This document shows positions 14,452 through 20,949 of a stretch of 21,599 nucleotides of DNA, in pieces; within the stretch, counting starts at the first letter, position 1; every line of letters starts with the position of its first letter. Position numbers and translations under genes: made by a program. This stretch comes from a virus: IMG/VR virus record IMGVR_UViG_3300042991_001421, positions 1 through 21,599 of that record, one strand, 5' to 3'. Below the pieces are notes generated by a model. The model was not told where the DNA came from, did no database searches, and saw only the letters and a list, made by a program, of their open reading frames with translations.

Positions 14452-14952
14452 CTATTTGCCTTTCGTGACGTGGGCCACGCACTCCGTGATGCTCACGGTG
14501 CGCCCGGCCTTGGCCTCGGAAAGCTGGAAGTCCTGGGCCTTTTTGGCCACGGCCTGGGGGTCATCCTCGGCAAGGCCCTTCTCCTTCCCCGCCCGCTCGG
14601 AGAAGTCCACGGCCACGGGGAGGTTGGTGAGGAAGCCCTTGAGGACTTCGCCCGGCGCCTTGGTGACGGGCACCGCCTTGTCCCCCTCGCCCTCGGAGAA
14701 CTCCACGGCGCCGCCGGGGTCGAGCGATGCGAGCAGGGCTGTGACGGGGGCCTGGTCGCGCGGCAGGACCTTCCCCGCCTTCACCAGCCCCTCCACGAAG
14801 TCGGCCGATTCCTGTGCGAGGCGCTTGCGCTCCCCGGCCTGGATCTCGGTCTCCTTCGCGACGATGCCCGCCTCCCGCTCGGCGAACTCCGCCTCTTTGG
14901 TGGCGATCGCCCTCTCTCGGTCCTCCAGTTCCGTCTTCGCCTTTTCGTCCAT
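14452..14952 (-). CDS. Capsid scaffold protein from an internal start in the protease gene
   Basis: An in-frame ATG at 14952, inside the protease gene, has AAGGAG 5 bases before it (14958-14963) and would give a 166-residue protein beginning MDEKAKTELEDRERAIATKE. It is a charged, probably coiled-coil region (about residues 1-70), typical of scaffolds. In Mu, gene I encodes the protease and its 3' part is also made separately as scaffold Z; lambda C/Nu3 works in the same way. The scaffold would shape the prohead and then be cleaved by the protease. Confidence 0.7.
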   Translation of the reverse strand: MDEKAKTELEDRERAIATKEAEFAEREAGIVAKETEIQAGERKRLAQESADFVEGLVKAGKVLPRDQAPVTALLASLDPGGAVEFSEGEGDKAVPVTKAPGEVLKGFLTNLPVAVDFSERAGKEKGLAEDDPQAVAKKAQDFQLSEAKAGRTVSITECVAHVTKGK

Positions 14953-15576
14953 GGGGTCTCCTTCGGGTTCTGAAAACATGGCCTGGGGCACGGCGTCCGC
15001 CGCTTCCGCGTCGGCGAGGCCCTGAATGCTCCAGTCGGGCAGGGCGCTGTTTGCGGCGTCCTGCCCGAATTTTTCGATCACGAGTTCCCGCAAGCCCCGA
15101 AACAGCCGGGCCACGACGCCGGCAGGGGCCTCCGCAAAGTCCGCGAAAAACTCCACGACTCCCTCATCGCCCTCGGCCAGGTCGGCGGGGCTTCGCAGTC
15201 CCTTGACGGCGGGGGGCTCCGCACCCAAAAACCCCACATGGCGGAGGTACAGCGCCCCGGGCTTCGGGTTCGTGGGCTGCTCGGACAGGTAGAATGAGGC
15301 CGAGATCTTCTTGAACCGCCCGGCCTTCACCATTTCGGCAAACTGGGCGTCCACCTGGTGGGGCTCCGCCGACAGCCTCCCCTCCGAAAAAGCCAGGCTC
15401 TTGACCCACCCGTAGGCGGGGTTGTCGGTCTTGGGGTGCCCCACGACGATGGGGGCCTCGTGGGCCTCGGGGTCGTACCGCTGCGCCACGGCGGCGAGGA
15501 CGGTCTCGCTGAGATCGAACTCGCGGCCGTGCCGGTCGGTGACCTTCCCCGCTTTGCAGATCTCAATTCGCTTCAT
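14452..15576 (-). CDS. Prohead protease with scaffold region (Mu I-like)
   Basis: This 374-residue protein matches the Mu I family. The N-terminal ~140 residues form the protease domain, with KVTDRHGREFDLS, APIVVGHPKTDNPAYGWV and the segment KKISASFYLSEQ, where a Ser next to a Lys-rich strand fits the expected serine protease type. The exact catalytic residues are not assigned with certainty. From about residue 209 the protein is charged and coiled-coil-like (the scaffold part, with its own start). Asp/Glu-rich linkers join the two. The ATG at 15576 has GGGAGG about 9 bases upstream. It matures the prohead by cutting scaffold and possibly other head proteins. Confidence 0.88.
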   Translation of the reverse strand: MKRIEICKAGKVTDRHGREFDLSETVLAAVAQRYDPEAHEAPIVVGHPKTDNPAYGWVKSLAFSEGRLSAEPHQVDAQFAEMVKAGRFKKISASFYLSEQPTNPKPGALYLRHVGFLGAEPPAVKGLRSPADLAEGDEGVVEFFADFAEAPAGVVARLFRGLRELVIEKFGQDAANSALPDWSIQGLADAEAADAVPQAMFSEPEGDPMDEKAKTELEDRERAIATKEAEFAEREAGIVAKETEIQAGERKRLAQESADFVEGLVKAGKVLPRDQAPVTALLASLDPGGAVEFSEGEGDKAVPVTKAPGEVLKGFLTNLPVAVDFSERAGKEKGLAEDDPQAVAKKAQDFQLSEAKAGRTVSITECVAHVTKGK

Positions 15577-15654
15577 CTTGACAGCCTCCCGCGACGGTGG
15601 CAGGATAAAGAGGAGGGCACGGCCCGGGTAAGCCTGAAGGCGTTCATAGAGAGA

Positions 15655-15692
15655 CCCCCGAATCAGCCCCCAAAAACCCCCAATTCAAGCCC
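15655..15692 (-). other. Possible G-quadruplex tract
   Basis: On the minus strand, four G runs (3, 5, 5 and 5 bases) are separated by 8, 5 and 7 bases, read from 15692 down to 15655. This fits a relaxed G-quadruplex pattern and would lie in the mRNA about 80 bases before the protease start. There is no direct evidence that it folds. Confidence 0.4.
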
Positions 15693-15858
15693 TTCCTCCA
15701 AAAGCATCCCTGGCCCACCCCAGAACCCCGTTTAATTCTTCGCAGGCACCCTTTAATTTTTGCGGGAGCGACTTCCCCGCCCTGGTGGAGCGGGTAGGGG
15801 GGTCACTCTCGTCCTGGGCCGTTTTAACGCGAGATTTTTCGCCCCGCCCCGGCCCTCC

Positions 15859-15890
15859 TGTGGAAAACCTGTGGATAACCCTGTGGAAAA
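15859..15890. promoter_or_regulatory. Three phased DnaA-box-like sites
   Basis: TGTGGAAAA (15859-15867), TGTGGATAA (15870-15878) and TGTGGAAAA (15882-15890) lie 11 and 12 bases apart. The middle one is the exact complement of the DnaA consensus TTATCCACA; the outer two differ at one base. They sit next to an AT-rich stretch (about 15925-15970). DnaA binding is inferred from the motif only. Confidence 0.6.
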
Positions 15891-15947
15891 CTTTTTCTGG
15901 AAAAGCCACCTAAACCCCTGTTTGCGGGATATTAAAGATTTGAAGAT

Positions 15948-16511
15948 TTATTTTTCGTCCAAAAAATAGATATTCAGAATCTCCAGGATGGAGGTCTTAT
16001 CCTCCCGAGAGAGGCCCAGGAAGGGCCGGGCGGGCGTCTTTACCTCGTGCGCCCCCACCTCGACCTGGCTGAAGGAGAATCGGCCCGACTTGCTCTTGCT
16101 GGCCTTCGCCTTGGAGGAGCGCTTCCCCTTGGCGGTCCAAAAAACCGTTTTACCATGAGCGGCAATGGGGAAGGTCCCCCCAAACTGGTGGCGGGCCGCA
16201 TACTTCCGGTCCGACCCAAACTCCAGCCCGCCCGCCGCGAGCTGGTAGGCCATGGTTTCGCGCAGGTAGCCGTAGAGCGTAAGGATCTTGTCAGCGTTGC
16301 GTTTTTTCCGGGCCTGGTACTCAGGGGAAAGTTCGTCCCACTTTGCCCCCTCCGGGGAGACCTGGCTCCTGAACCGCCTTTCCGTGGAGGGGAAAAGCAC
16401 CTCCTCGGCGATGTTGCGTAGCACAGGGTCCACATTTCCCATCTTGGCCTGGAGCTGCGCCAGCGCCGCGAGGACGCCAGGATCGTCAACTTCGATCGTC
16501 ACGCCGGACAT
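15948..16511 (-). CDS. Phage virion morphogenesis protein (Mu G-like)
   Basis: This 187-residue protein belongs to the Mu G / phage virion morphogenesis family. Visible features are the N-terminal MSGVTIEVDDPGVLAALAQL, a central Arg-rich segment with SPEYQARKKR, the RHQFGGTFPI turn and the C-terminal ARPFLGLS motif that marks the family. A Lys/Ser-rich insertion (GKRSSKAKASKSKSG) near residue 135 is unusual. The ATG at 16511 follows GAGGA at a normal distance. Family members act at head-tail joining or tail completion, but Mu G itself has been placed in head assembly, so the exact step is uncertain. It is separated from the F-like gene by a structured 102-base element. Confidence 0.85.
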   Translation of the reverse strand: MSGVTIEVDDPGVLAALAQLQAKMGNVDPVLRNIAEEVLFPSTERRFRSQVSPEGAKWDELSPEYQARKKRNADKILTLYGYLRETMAYQLAAGGLEFGSDRKYAARHQFGGTFPIAAHGKTVFWTAKGKRSSKAKASKSKSGRFSFSQVEVGAHEVKTPARPFLGLSREDKTSILEILNIYFLDEK

Positions 16512-16544
16512 TGCATTCCTCGGAAAAAGGCCCTATACTTCCCT

Positions 16545-16646
16545 GGTTGTGAGGCCCTGACAACTGGGAAATCGCCGGTCCAGTTGGGTAACCCGTCAAG
16601 GGCCTCCGTTACGGGGAAGGTGGCGTACCCCCTGGGCCTCACAACC
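16545..16646. other. 102-base structured element with perfect 13-bp inverted ends between F and G
   Basis: GGTTGTGAGGCCC at 16545-16557 is exactly repeated in inverse at 16634-16646. Inside lie CAACTGG (16561-16567) pairing with CCAGTTG (16580-16586), the near-palindrome GGGTAACCC (16586-16594), and a further arm GTCAAGGGCCTC (16595-16606) that pairs, with one bulge, with GAGGCCCTGAC (16551-16561). That last pairing uses bases of the outer stem, so the two folds exclude each other. The TGA stop of the F-like gene (16639-16641) lies in one arm. It may be a structured RNA or a small mobile palindrome. Confidence 0.75.
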
Positions 16647-17907
16647 CTCCCTCCAGGACGACAAAGTTCGGACCCCTCAAGTTGATTGTCCCAACCAGCC
16701 CCGCCGTTCGGAAGCTGTTCGTGGTGATCGTTCCGTTCGCCGTCTTCAGGGAGAAGTCCACCCGGACCACGATCTTCGCCGCAGTGTCCCCGCCCATGGC
16801 CGGGTCAAACACGTAGAGCAGCGCGGGGTCCTGGGTATCCCAGAGAACGGCTTTTGGGTACGCGAGTTTCTCGGGCAGTGCGAGCAGGTCTGCCGCGGAA
16901 ATTCCCCCGCGGTACCCGGTGCTTTTCCAGAGGGTGGTTTTTTTGTCGCGCAATGCGTGAAGGATGTCCGTATCCCTCGCCACGATTTCGTAGGTGGCGG
17001 GGTTGATACCGAGGTCATCCAGGCCCTTTAGCGTCTTTAGGCTGAGGCCGCCCACGGGAAACACATCGCCCCGTGTGATCTTGGTTTCGATGATCTCCTT
17101 GGCCCACTGGCCAAAGGCCTCGGTGAGCGCCCCCAGCGGCGTTTTAAGGTGGAAGATATCAGCCATGGCGCCCGAGGCGACATGGGGGGGCAGGCTGGAT
17201 ATCTGATCGAGGAAGTTCTCGATGGCGTGGCCGTTCGCCGTGGCCCCGGGTGCATACCCGAAGCCGGGGTCAATGCCCTCGGGAACCCAGACCGTCCTTG
17301 GGGTGGGGCCGGTCTTCCCCACGGTCCACTCTTTCATTTCGATGGGGGGCGCGGTGTCGGGCCCCGCCTTCCCCATCTTCTCCAGGCCCGCTTGGGAGAC
17401 GGCCGTCACGGAGCACATGCAGCCCCAGCCGTTGGGCGGGTAGTGGGTCTTCCACCAGGGGTCGTCCTTGCGGAGGACGAGGCCGTCCCATGCGAGGTGC
17501 TGGGGCCTGGGGCGGACCACCGCGTGCGAATGGCGGTAGATCCAGTAGGGGAGCCCCGATTCCTGAAGCTGCTTCCAGCGCCCCGCCTGGTAGGCCGTCC
17601 GCAGGTTCGTGCCATAGATGATCCTGCTTCGCCAATCCCGGCCGCCCTTGTAATCCCAGCCGTGCGTGGCGACGATGCGGTCAAAGTCCTTTCGGAAGGA
17701 CTCCAGCGTGACCCCCTGCCCGATGACCTTGAGGACCGCCGCGTGGAAATCCGCCACCAGCGCGGCCTTCGACGCCCCGGCCACGACGAATCCCCAATCG
17801 TGCTGCGACTGCCACAGGTCGGTCCAGGTCTCCGTGGGCAGGTTGAGCTTGCCCCGGAAGAAGTCAATCGCTTCCTGGAACGGCAGGCTGGTTGGGGTGA
17901 CGGGCAC
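16639..17907 (-). CDS. Mu F-like minor head protein with probable C-terminal nuclease (toxin) domain
   Basis: This 422-residue protein has the MuF signature near residues 120-170: RPRPQHLAWDGLV, then KDDPWWKTHYPPNGWGCMC. MuF proteins sit at the portal vertex and help DNA entry. The C-terminal ~135 residues (from about 285) go beyond the head domain and contain VARDTDILHALRDKKTT with a His near 316, and later KIVVRVDFSLK followed by ITTNSFRTAG. This layout resembles the barnase-EndoU-colicin-RelE-like (PBECR) nuclease domains fused to MuF in phage polyvalent proteins; the match is by character and not by alignment. The GTG start at 17907 has AGGAG 7 bases upstream, made of the portal stop and following bases. 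No immunity-like gene is seen next to it. Confidence 0.85.
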   Translation of the reverse strand: MPVTPTSLPFQEAIDFFRGKLNLPTETWTDLWQSQHDWGFVVAGASKAALVADFHAAVLKVIGQGVTLESFRKDFDRIVATHGWDYKGGRDWRSRIIYGTNLRTAYQAGRWKQLQESGLPYWIYRHSHAVVRPRPQHLAWDGLVLRKDDPWWKTHYPPNGWGCMCSVTAVSQAGLEKMGKAGPDTAPPIEMKEWTVGKTGPTPRTVWVPEGIDPGFGYAPGATANGHAIENFLDQISSLPPHVASGAMADIFHLKTPLGALTEAFGQWAKEIIETKITRGDVFPVGGLSLKTLKGLDDLGINPATYEIVARDTDILHALRDKKTTLWKSTGYRGGISAADLLALPEKLAYPKAVLWDTQDPALLYVFDPAMGGDTAAKIVVRVDFSLKTANGTITTNSFRTAGLVGTINLRGPNFVVLEGGL

Positions 17908-17916
17908 GCGGCACTC

Positions 17917-19509
17917 CTACCGGAGTTCCTGCATCACGTCCCACCGCCCCGCCAGCTCGGCGGCGAGGAGGGCCTGTTCCATGATCTCGGTGAACCTCCC
18001 GGCGGGCATGTCTGGATAGGCTTCGAAGAGGGAGTCCCTCAACCCTTCGAGGCTGGTGGCCTCGCCCACGATCTTCCGGATGGGTTCCAGGAGGGCGGCC
18101 ACCGCGGGGCCCGCCTCGCGGGAGAGACGGTCTGCGAGGATGGATGGGGTATCGGGTGGGACAGGCGTTCCCGCCTGTCCAGTCTCGCCTTCGGCGAGGG
18201 CCACCGCCTGGTCCTTGTCTTTCGTGGCGCGGGCGCCCCCGCCCGCGAGGGGCCAATCTCCCCCTGCCCCCTCTTTTCCTAAGAGGGGGTTCTGTGCCCC
18301 CGCGGGCGAGGGCGCCCGCGCCACATCCAAGGGCGCCCGCGCCACGCCGGTATCGGTTCTCTCCCCGCCGTAGGTGTCTTCGATGTATTTCATGGTGGGC
18401 CGGAACCCCATCTCGTTCAGGGTCTTGTCCCGCTCGGCCACCTGGTTCAGGTCCTCCGGCTCCTCGATGCGGCGCCAGACCTTCGGGACCTTCGCCCCCG
18501 GGAAGTTCCACTCCGTGAGCCAGCGGGCGGGCCCCATGTTGAAGCTCTGGCACAGCAGGTCCGCGTCGGCCTTGATGAGGTCCTGCCTCACGTCCATGTG
18601 GGTCTGGGACTGGGACGAGCCCAGCCCCGTGTTCTTGGCGTCGGTGGTGAGGGTCTGGCCCAGGGTGACCTTGGTGATCGCGGCGTCCATGCGGTCGTAG
18701 AAGAGGCTGAAATCCGCCCCTGCCGCCCGCTTGGCCTCGATGAGTTCGATGGTCATCCCATCGGGGATGATCACCCCGGCGTCCGTCTGGATGGCCGCGA
18801 GGGCCGACAGGAGCTTCGTCTTCTCTTCGGCTGTGGCCCCCCGCGGGTATTTCCCCGAGGCCGTGGGCATGCCGTACTTGTCCAGGAAAATAGCCCAGAA
18901 CTTCAGGCCGTTGCGCTTGAAAAACACGGGCCAGTAGAGCCAGTGGCCCAGCCCCAGTCCGTAAGGCTCGTCGTCGTTGTCCGCCCCGCACGAGTAGGCC
19001 CAGAACTTCCGGTCCGGCAGCAATTCCCCCTGGGGGTTCGCGCTCGTCTTCAGGCGGAGGCGGTAGGCCCCGTCGAAGGCGAAGCGCCGCCGGTTGCGCA
19101 CGAGGGCCTTGTCGAGAGTGACCTGGGCGCCGTCCCGCCCCCACATGCACTCGGCCACGCTGTAGCCGTAGTAGACCCCGAAGTGCATCTTGTCCGTGGT
19201 GTCATCCCAGTCCAGCGCCTTCAGGTTGGCCTTCAGCGCCTCGGCCGCCTTCTTGTCCTGGCGCGAGTCGCCCCCGGCCTCCACCTCCCACTCGGCCTTG
19301 ACCACCGCCAGGCGGCGCTGCTGGAGCGTGGCGTGAACCTGGTCGTCCCTCAGCAGCTCCTCGTAGAGCTTCAGGTCGTACCCGCCCCGCGTCTGGAGGA
19401 CCGTGTCCGCCGGCATGAGGAGCTGGAGGGGGTCCACGAAGCCCCGGGTGATGTCCCGCCCGTCGCGCGTGGTGGCGATCTCGTTCATGTCTGGGGGTTT
19501 GCCCGGCAT
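17917..19509 (-). CDS. Portal protein, DUF935 (Mu gp29-like)
   Basis: This 530-residue protein is the dodecameric portal through which DNA enters. The DUF935 signature is clear: EELLRDDQVHATLQQRR near residue 50, VYYGYSVAECMW near 110, then FLDKYGMPTASGKYP near 210 and TLGQTLTTDAKNTGLGSSQ near 285. The start at the ATG at 19509 has GAGGT 5 bases upstream. Residues about 388-451 do not look like portal sequence: they are encoded by palindromic repeats that read through in frame (GVARAPLDVARAPSPAGAQ, then NPLLGKEGAGG, later GQAGTPVPPDTP). The normal family-like helical C-terminus resumes after them. The gene lies between the large terminase and the F-like gene as in Mu. Confidence 0.92.
   Translation of the reverse strand: MPGKPPDMNEIATTRDGRDITRGFVDPLQLLMPADTVLQTRGGYDLKLYEELLRDDQVHATLQQRRLAVVKAEWEVEAGGDSRQDKKAAEALKANLKALDWDDTTDKMHFGVYYGYSVAECMWGRDGAQVTLDKALVRNRRRFAFDGAYRLRLKTSANPQGELLPDRKFWAYSCGADNDDEPYGLGLGHWLYWPVFFKRNGLKFWAIFLDKYGMPTASGKYPRGATAEEKTKLLSALAAIQTDAGVIIPDGMTIELIEAKRAAGADFSLFYDRMDAAITKVTLGQTLTTDAKNTGLGSSQSQTHMDVRQDLIKADADLLCQSFNMGPARWLTEWNFPGAKVPKVWRRIEEPEDLNQVAERDKTLNEMGFRPTMKYIEDTYGGERTDTGVARAPLDVARAPSPAGAQNPLLGKEGAGGDWPLAGGGARATKDKDQAVALAEGETGQAGTPVPPDTPSILADRLSREAGPAVAALLEPIRKIVGEATSLEGLRDSLFEAYPDMPAGRFTEIMEQALLAAELAGRWDVMQELR
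18157..18345. repeat. Palindromic repeat cluster inside the portal gene
   Basis: The parts are: hairpin GGACAGGCG/CGCCTGTCC (18159-18167 with 18172-18180, 4-base loop); CTCGCC/GGCGAG (18184-18198); a large hairpin with a perfect 14-bp outer stem (GTGGCGCGGGCGCC at 18224-18237 with 18311-18324), a 7-bp inner stem (18241-18247 with 18301-18307), and a 9-bp hairpin CCCCCTCTT/AAGAGGGGG at its tip (18267-18275 with 18281-18289). A third copy of the arm, GGGCGCCCGCGCCAC, follows at 18331-18345 as a direct repeat of 18310-18324. The portal frame remains open through all of it. Such elements are normally intergenic. Confidence 0.85.
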
Positions 19510-19519
19510 GGTTACCTCG

Positions 19520-19595
19520 AAGATGAAGGATGAAGGATGAAGGATGATGGGTCGTATTTGGCTTTACTCATCTTTCATCCCTCATCTTTCATCTT
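19520..19595. repeat. ATGAAGG tandem inverted repeat between terminase and portal
   Basis: On the plus strand, 19520-19547 is a run of AAGATGAAGGATGAAGG-type heptads, and its inverse copy lies at 19568-19595; the two arms match at 25 of 28 bases, with a 20-base spacer. It fills the 90-base gap between the terminase stop (19600) and the portal start (19509), and one arm lies about 10 bases from the portal start codon. No gene is seen in the gap. It could form a strong mRNA hairpin near the portal ribosome-binding site. Confidence 0.85.
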
Positions 19596-19599
19596 GGTT

Positions 19600-20949
19600 T
19601 TAGAATCCCGTCATATCCGCGCCGCCGCCCACCGTGCCGAAGCCCCGGTCCTCGTTCACCCGAAGTTCCGAGGCGCCTTCGCGCAGGCCGAGCGATTGGA
19701 AGTCGATGGGGGCCGAGGGCGTGGCCGCCGCGCTGGTGGCCAGGAAGCACGCCCAGGCGCGGTCCGCGTGGCCCGCCGAATCGGAATCCGCCAGGAACCG
19801 GGGCGTTCCCGTCGGGCCCACGACCTTCTGGAGCTTGTGCAGGTCCGCCCGAAGGTCCGCGCTCCCCTCGGGGATCCGGATCTTCCGGTCTTCGAAGGTT
19901 TCCTTGCCCACGGTCGCCAGCGCGAGTTTGTTGGGGCCGGTGAACAGGACCCCCTCCACGCGCATCTCGCCGTGGCGGCGCTTGGCGTCCTCCACGGGCT
20001 TTTCGCCCATGCCCGTCTGGTCCATGCAGCACCGGACCACCTTGTATTTTCGAAACACCTGGTCCAAGAGGGCATCCTGTTCCGAAAAGGGCACCCCCCG
20101 CCGGGCGATGATCTCCCTCGTCCATGCCACGTCCCCGACGGCCTCCAGGACCCAGATCACGAACAGGTCACCCCGCGCGGCGATGTCCACGCCCACGAAA
20201 CACGGCCCCCCCGCGTACGTCTCGGGGAGCCCCGCATCCTTGTCCTCGCAGGCGTAGATGAGTTCGTACGGCAGCCAGGCGCTCGCTTCGTCCACCCATT
20301 GCAGCTCGAACTCCTGGCGCCACAGCTCGTCGTCGGCCATGCCCTCTTTGAGTTCCTGCACATTCCTGGGCAGCCCGTCGGCCACGGCCTGGTGGATGTC
20401 CACCACATGGCGGCTCCAGCGCGCGCCCTGCGCCGTCATCAGCTCATAGAACTTGTTGCCCTTCCCCTTCGGTGTGGAGGTGATCCGTATCCGCAGGCCG
20501 GAACGGGACGCCACCGGGAACAGCGCCCCCCAGATGGCTCGGGCATCCCGGTGGATGGCGAACTCATCGAGGAAGACATTCCGGCTATAGCCCCTCGCCG
20601 TGTCCGCATTCGCTGGGATCGCGGTGATGAGGCTGCCCCCGGGCAGGACCACCTCTTGCGAGGTGATCCGGGCGTCGAACGGCGCCTCGAACGCCTCGAA
20701 CCCCGCCTGCATGGCCTTCAGGTGGAGGTGGACCCCTTCTCGCATGGCCTCCTTGGCCTGGCGGTCCCCGCGCGAGAGGATGACCCAGTTGGACCGGCGG
20801 TTTTCCGATTCCGCCTTCAGGACATCGAGGACGATCTCGAGGGTGGTCGTGAACGTCTTTCCCGTCTGCCTCGCGAACATCCCGATCTTCCACCGGGAGG
20901 CGTCCTCAAGCCATCTCTTTTGGTAGGGGTAGAGTTCCAGCGCCGGCAT
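19600..20949 (-). CDS. Large terminase subunit (Mu gp28-like)
   Basis: This 449-residue protein is the ATP-driven packaging motor with a nuclease domain. The ATPase half has Walker A ARQTGKT (residues 26-32), Walker B VFLDEF (125-130) and the coupling segment STPKGKGNKF (158-167). The nuclease half has FVGVDIAARGD with Asp255, a later CCMDQTGMGEKP segment, and DSDSAGHADRAWA near the C-terminus, giving plausible acidic metal ligands. The frame is open further upstream, but that part is the other reading of the small terminase gene; the ATG at 20949 overlaps the small terminase stop by one base (TAATG). In transposable phages, this enzyme packages headful lengths starting in the phage left end and running into host DNA. 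Confidence 0.95.
   Translation of the reverse strand: MPALELYPYQKRWLEDASRWKIGMFARQTGKTFTTTLEIVLDVLKAESENRRSNWVILSRGDRQAKEAMREGVHLHLKAMQAGFEAFEAPFDARITSQEVVLPGGSLITAIPANADTARGYSRNVFLDEFAIHRDARAIWGALFPVASRSGLRIRITSTPKGKGNKFYELMTAQGARWSRHVVDIHQAVADGLPRNVQELKEGMADDELWRQEFELQWVDEASAWLPYELIYACEDKDAGLPETYAGGPCFVGVDIAARGDLFVIWVLEAVGDVAWTREIIARRGVPFSEQDALLDQVFRKYKVVRCCMDQTGMGEKPVEDAKRRHGEMRVEGVLFTGPNKLALATVGKETFEDRKIRIPEGSADLRADLHKLQKVVGPTGTPRFLADSDSAGHADRAWACFLATSAAATPSAPIDFQSLGLREGASELRVNEDRGFGTVGGGADMTGF

Larger units (their letters stand above)
15577..15947. other. 371-base gap between G-like and protease genes
   Basis: This is the longest gap in the window and has no convincing gene. A GTG frame at 15685-15909 (74 codons) runs through the DnaA-box repeats, which makes it look like chance; a 24-codon frame starting near 15648 ends by overlapping the protease ATG. 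The gap holds a triplet of DnaA-box-like sites, a G-rich tract on the minus strand at 15655-15692, and AT-rich DNA near 15925-15947. No clear promoter was found. Confidence 0.6.

Noticed and set aside
15573-15650. 24-codon frame ending on the protease ATG (leader peptide)
   Set aside because: The overlap with the start codon is suggestive, but there is no proper ribosome-binding site and the sequence is not distinctive.
15685-15909. 74-codon GTG frame in the G-protease gap
   Set aside because: It has an acceptable AGGGG before it, but its N-terminal residues are simply the translation of the DnaA-box repeats and no family is recognisable. It is kept only as a note in the gap entry.
16545-16646. 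tRNA gene at the F-G junction
   Set aside because: The closing stem is 13 bp, the arms do not fit a cloverleaf, and no T-loop or anticodon arrangement is present.
19520-19595. CRISPR array
   Set aside because: The heptads are directly adjacent without unique spacers and recur as an inverse copy, so it is a simple palindromic repeat.
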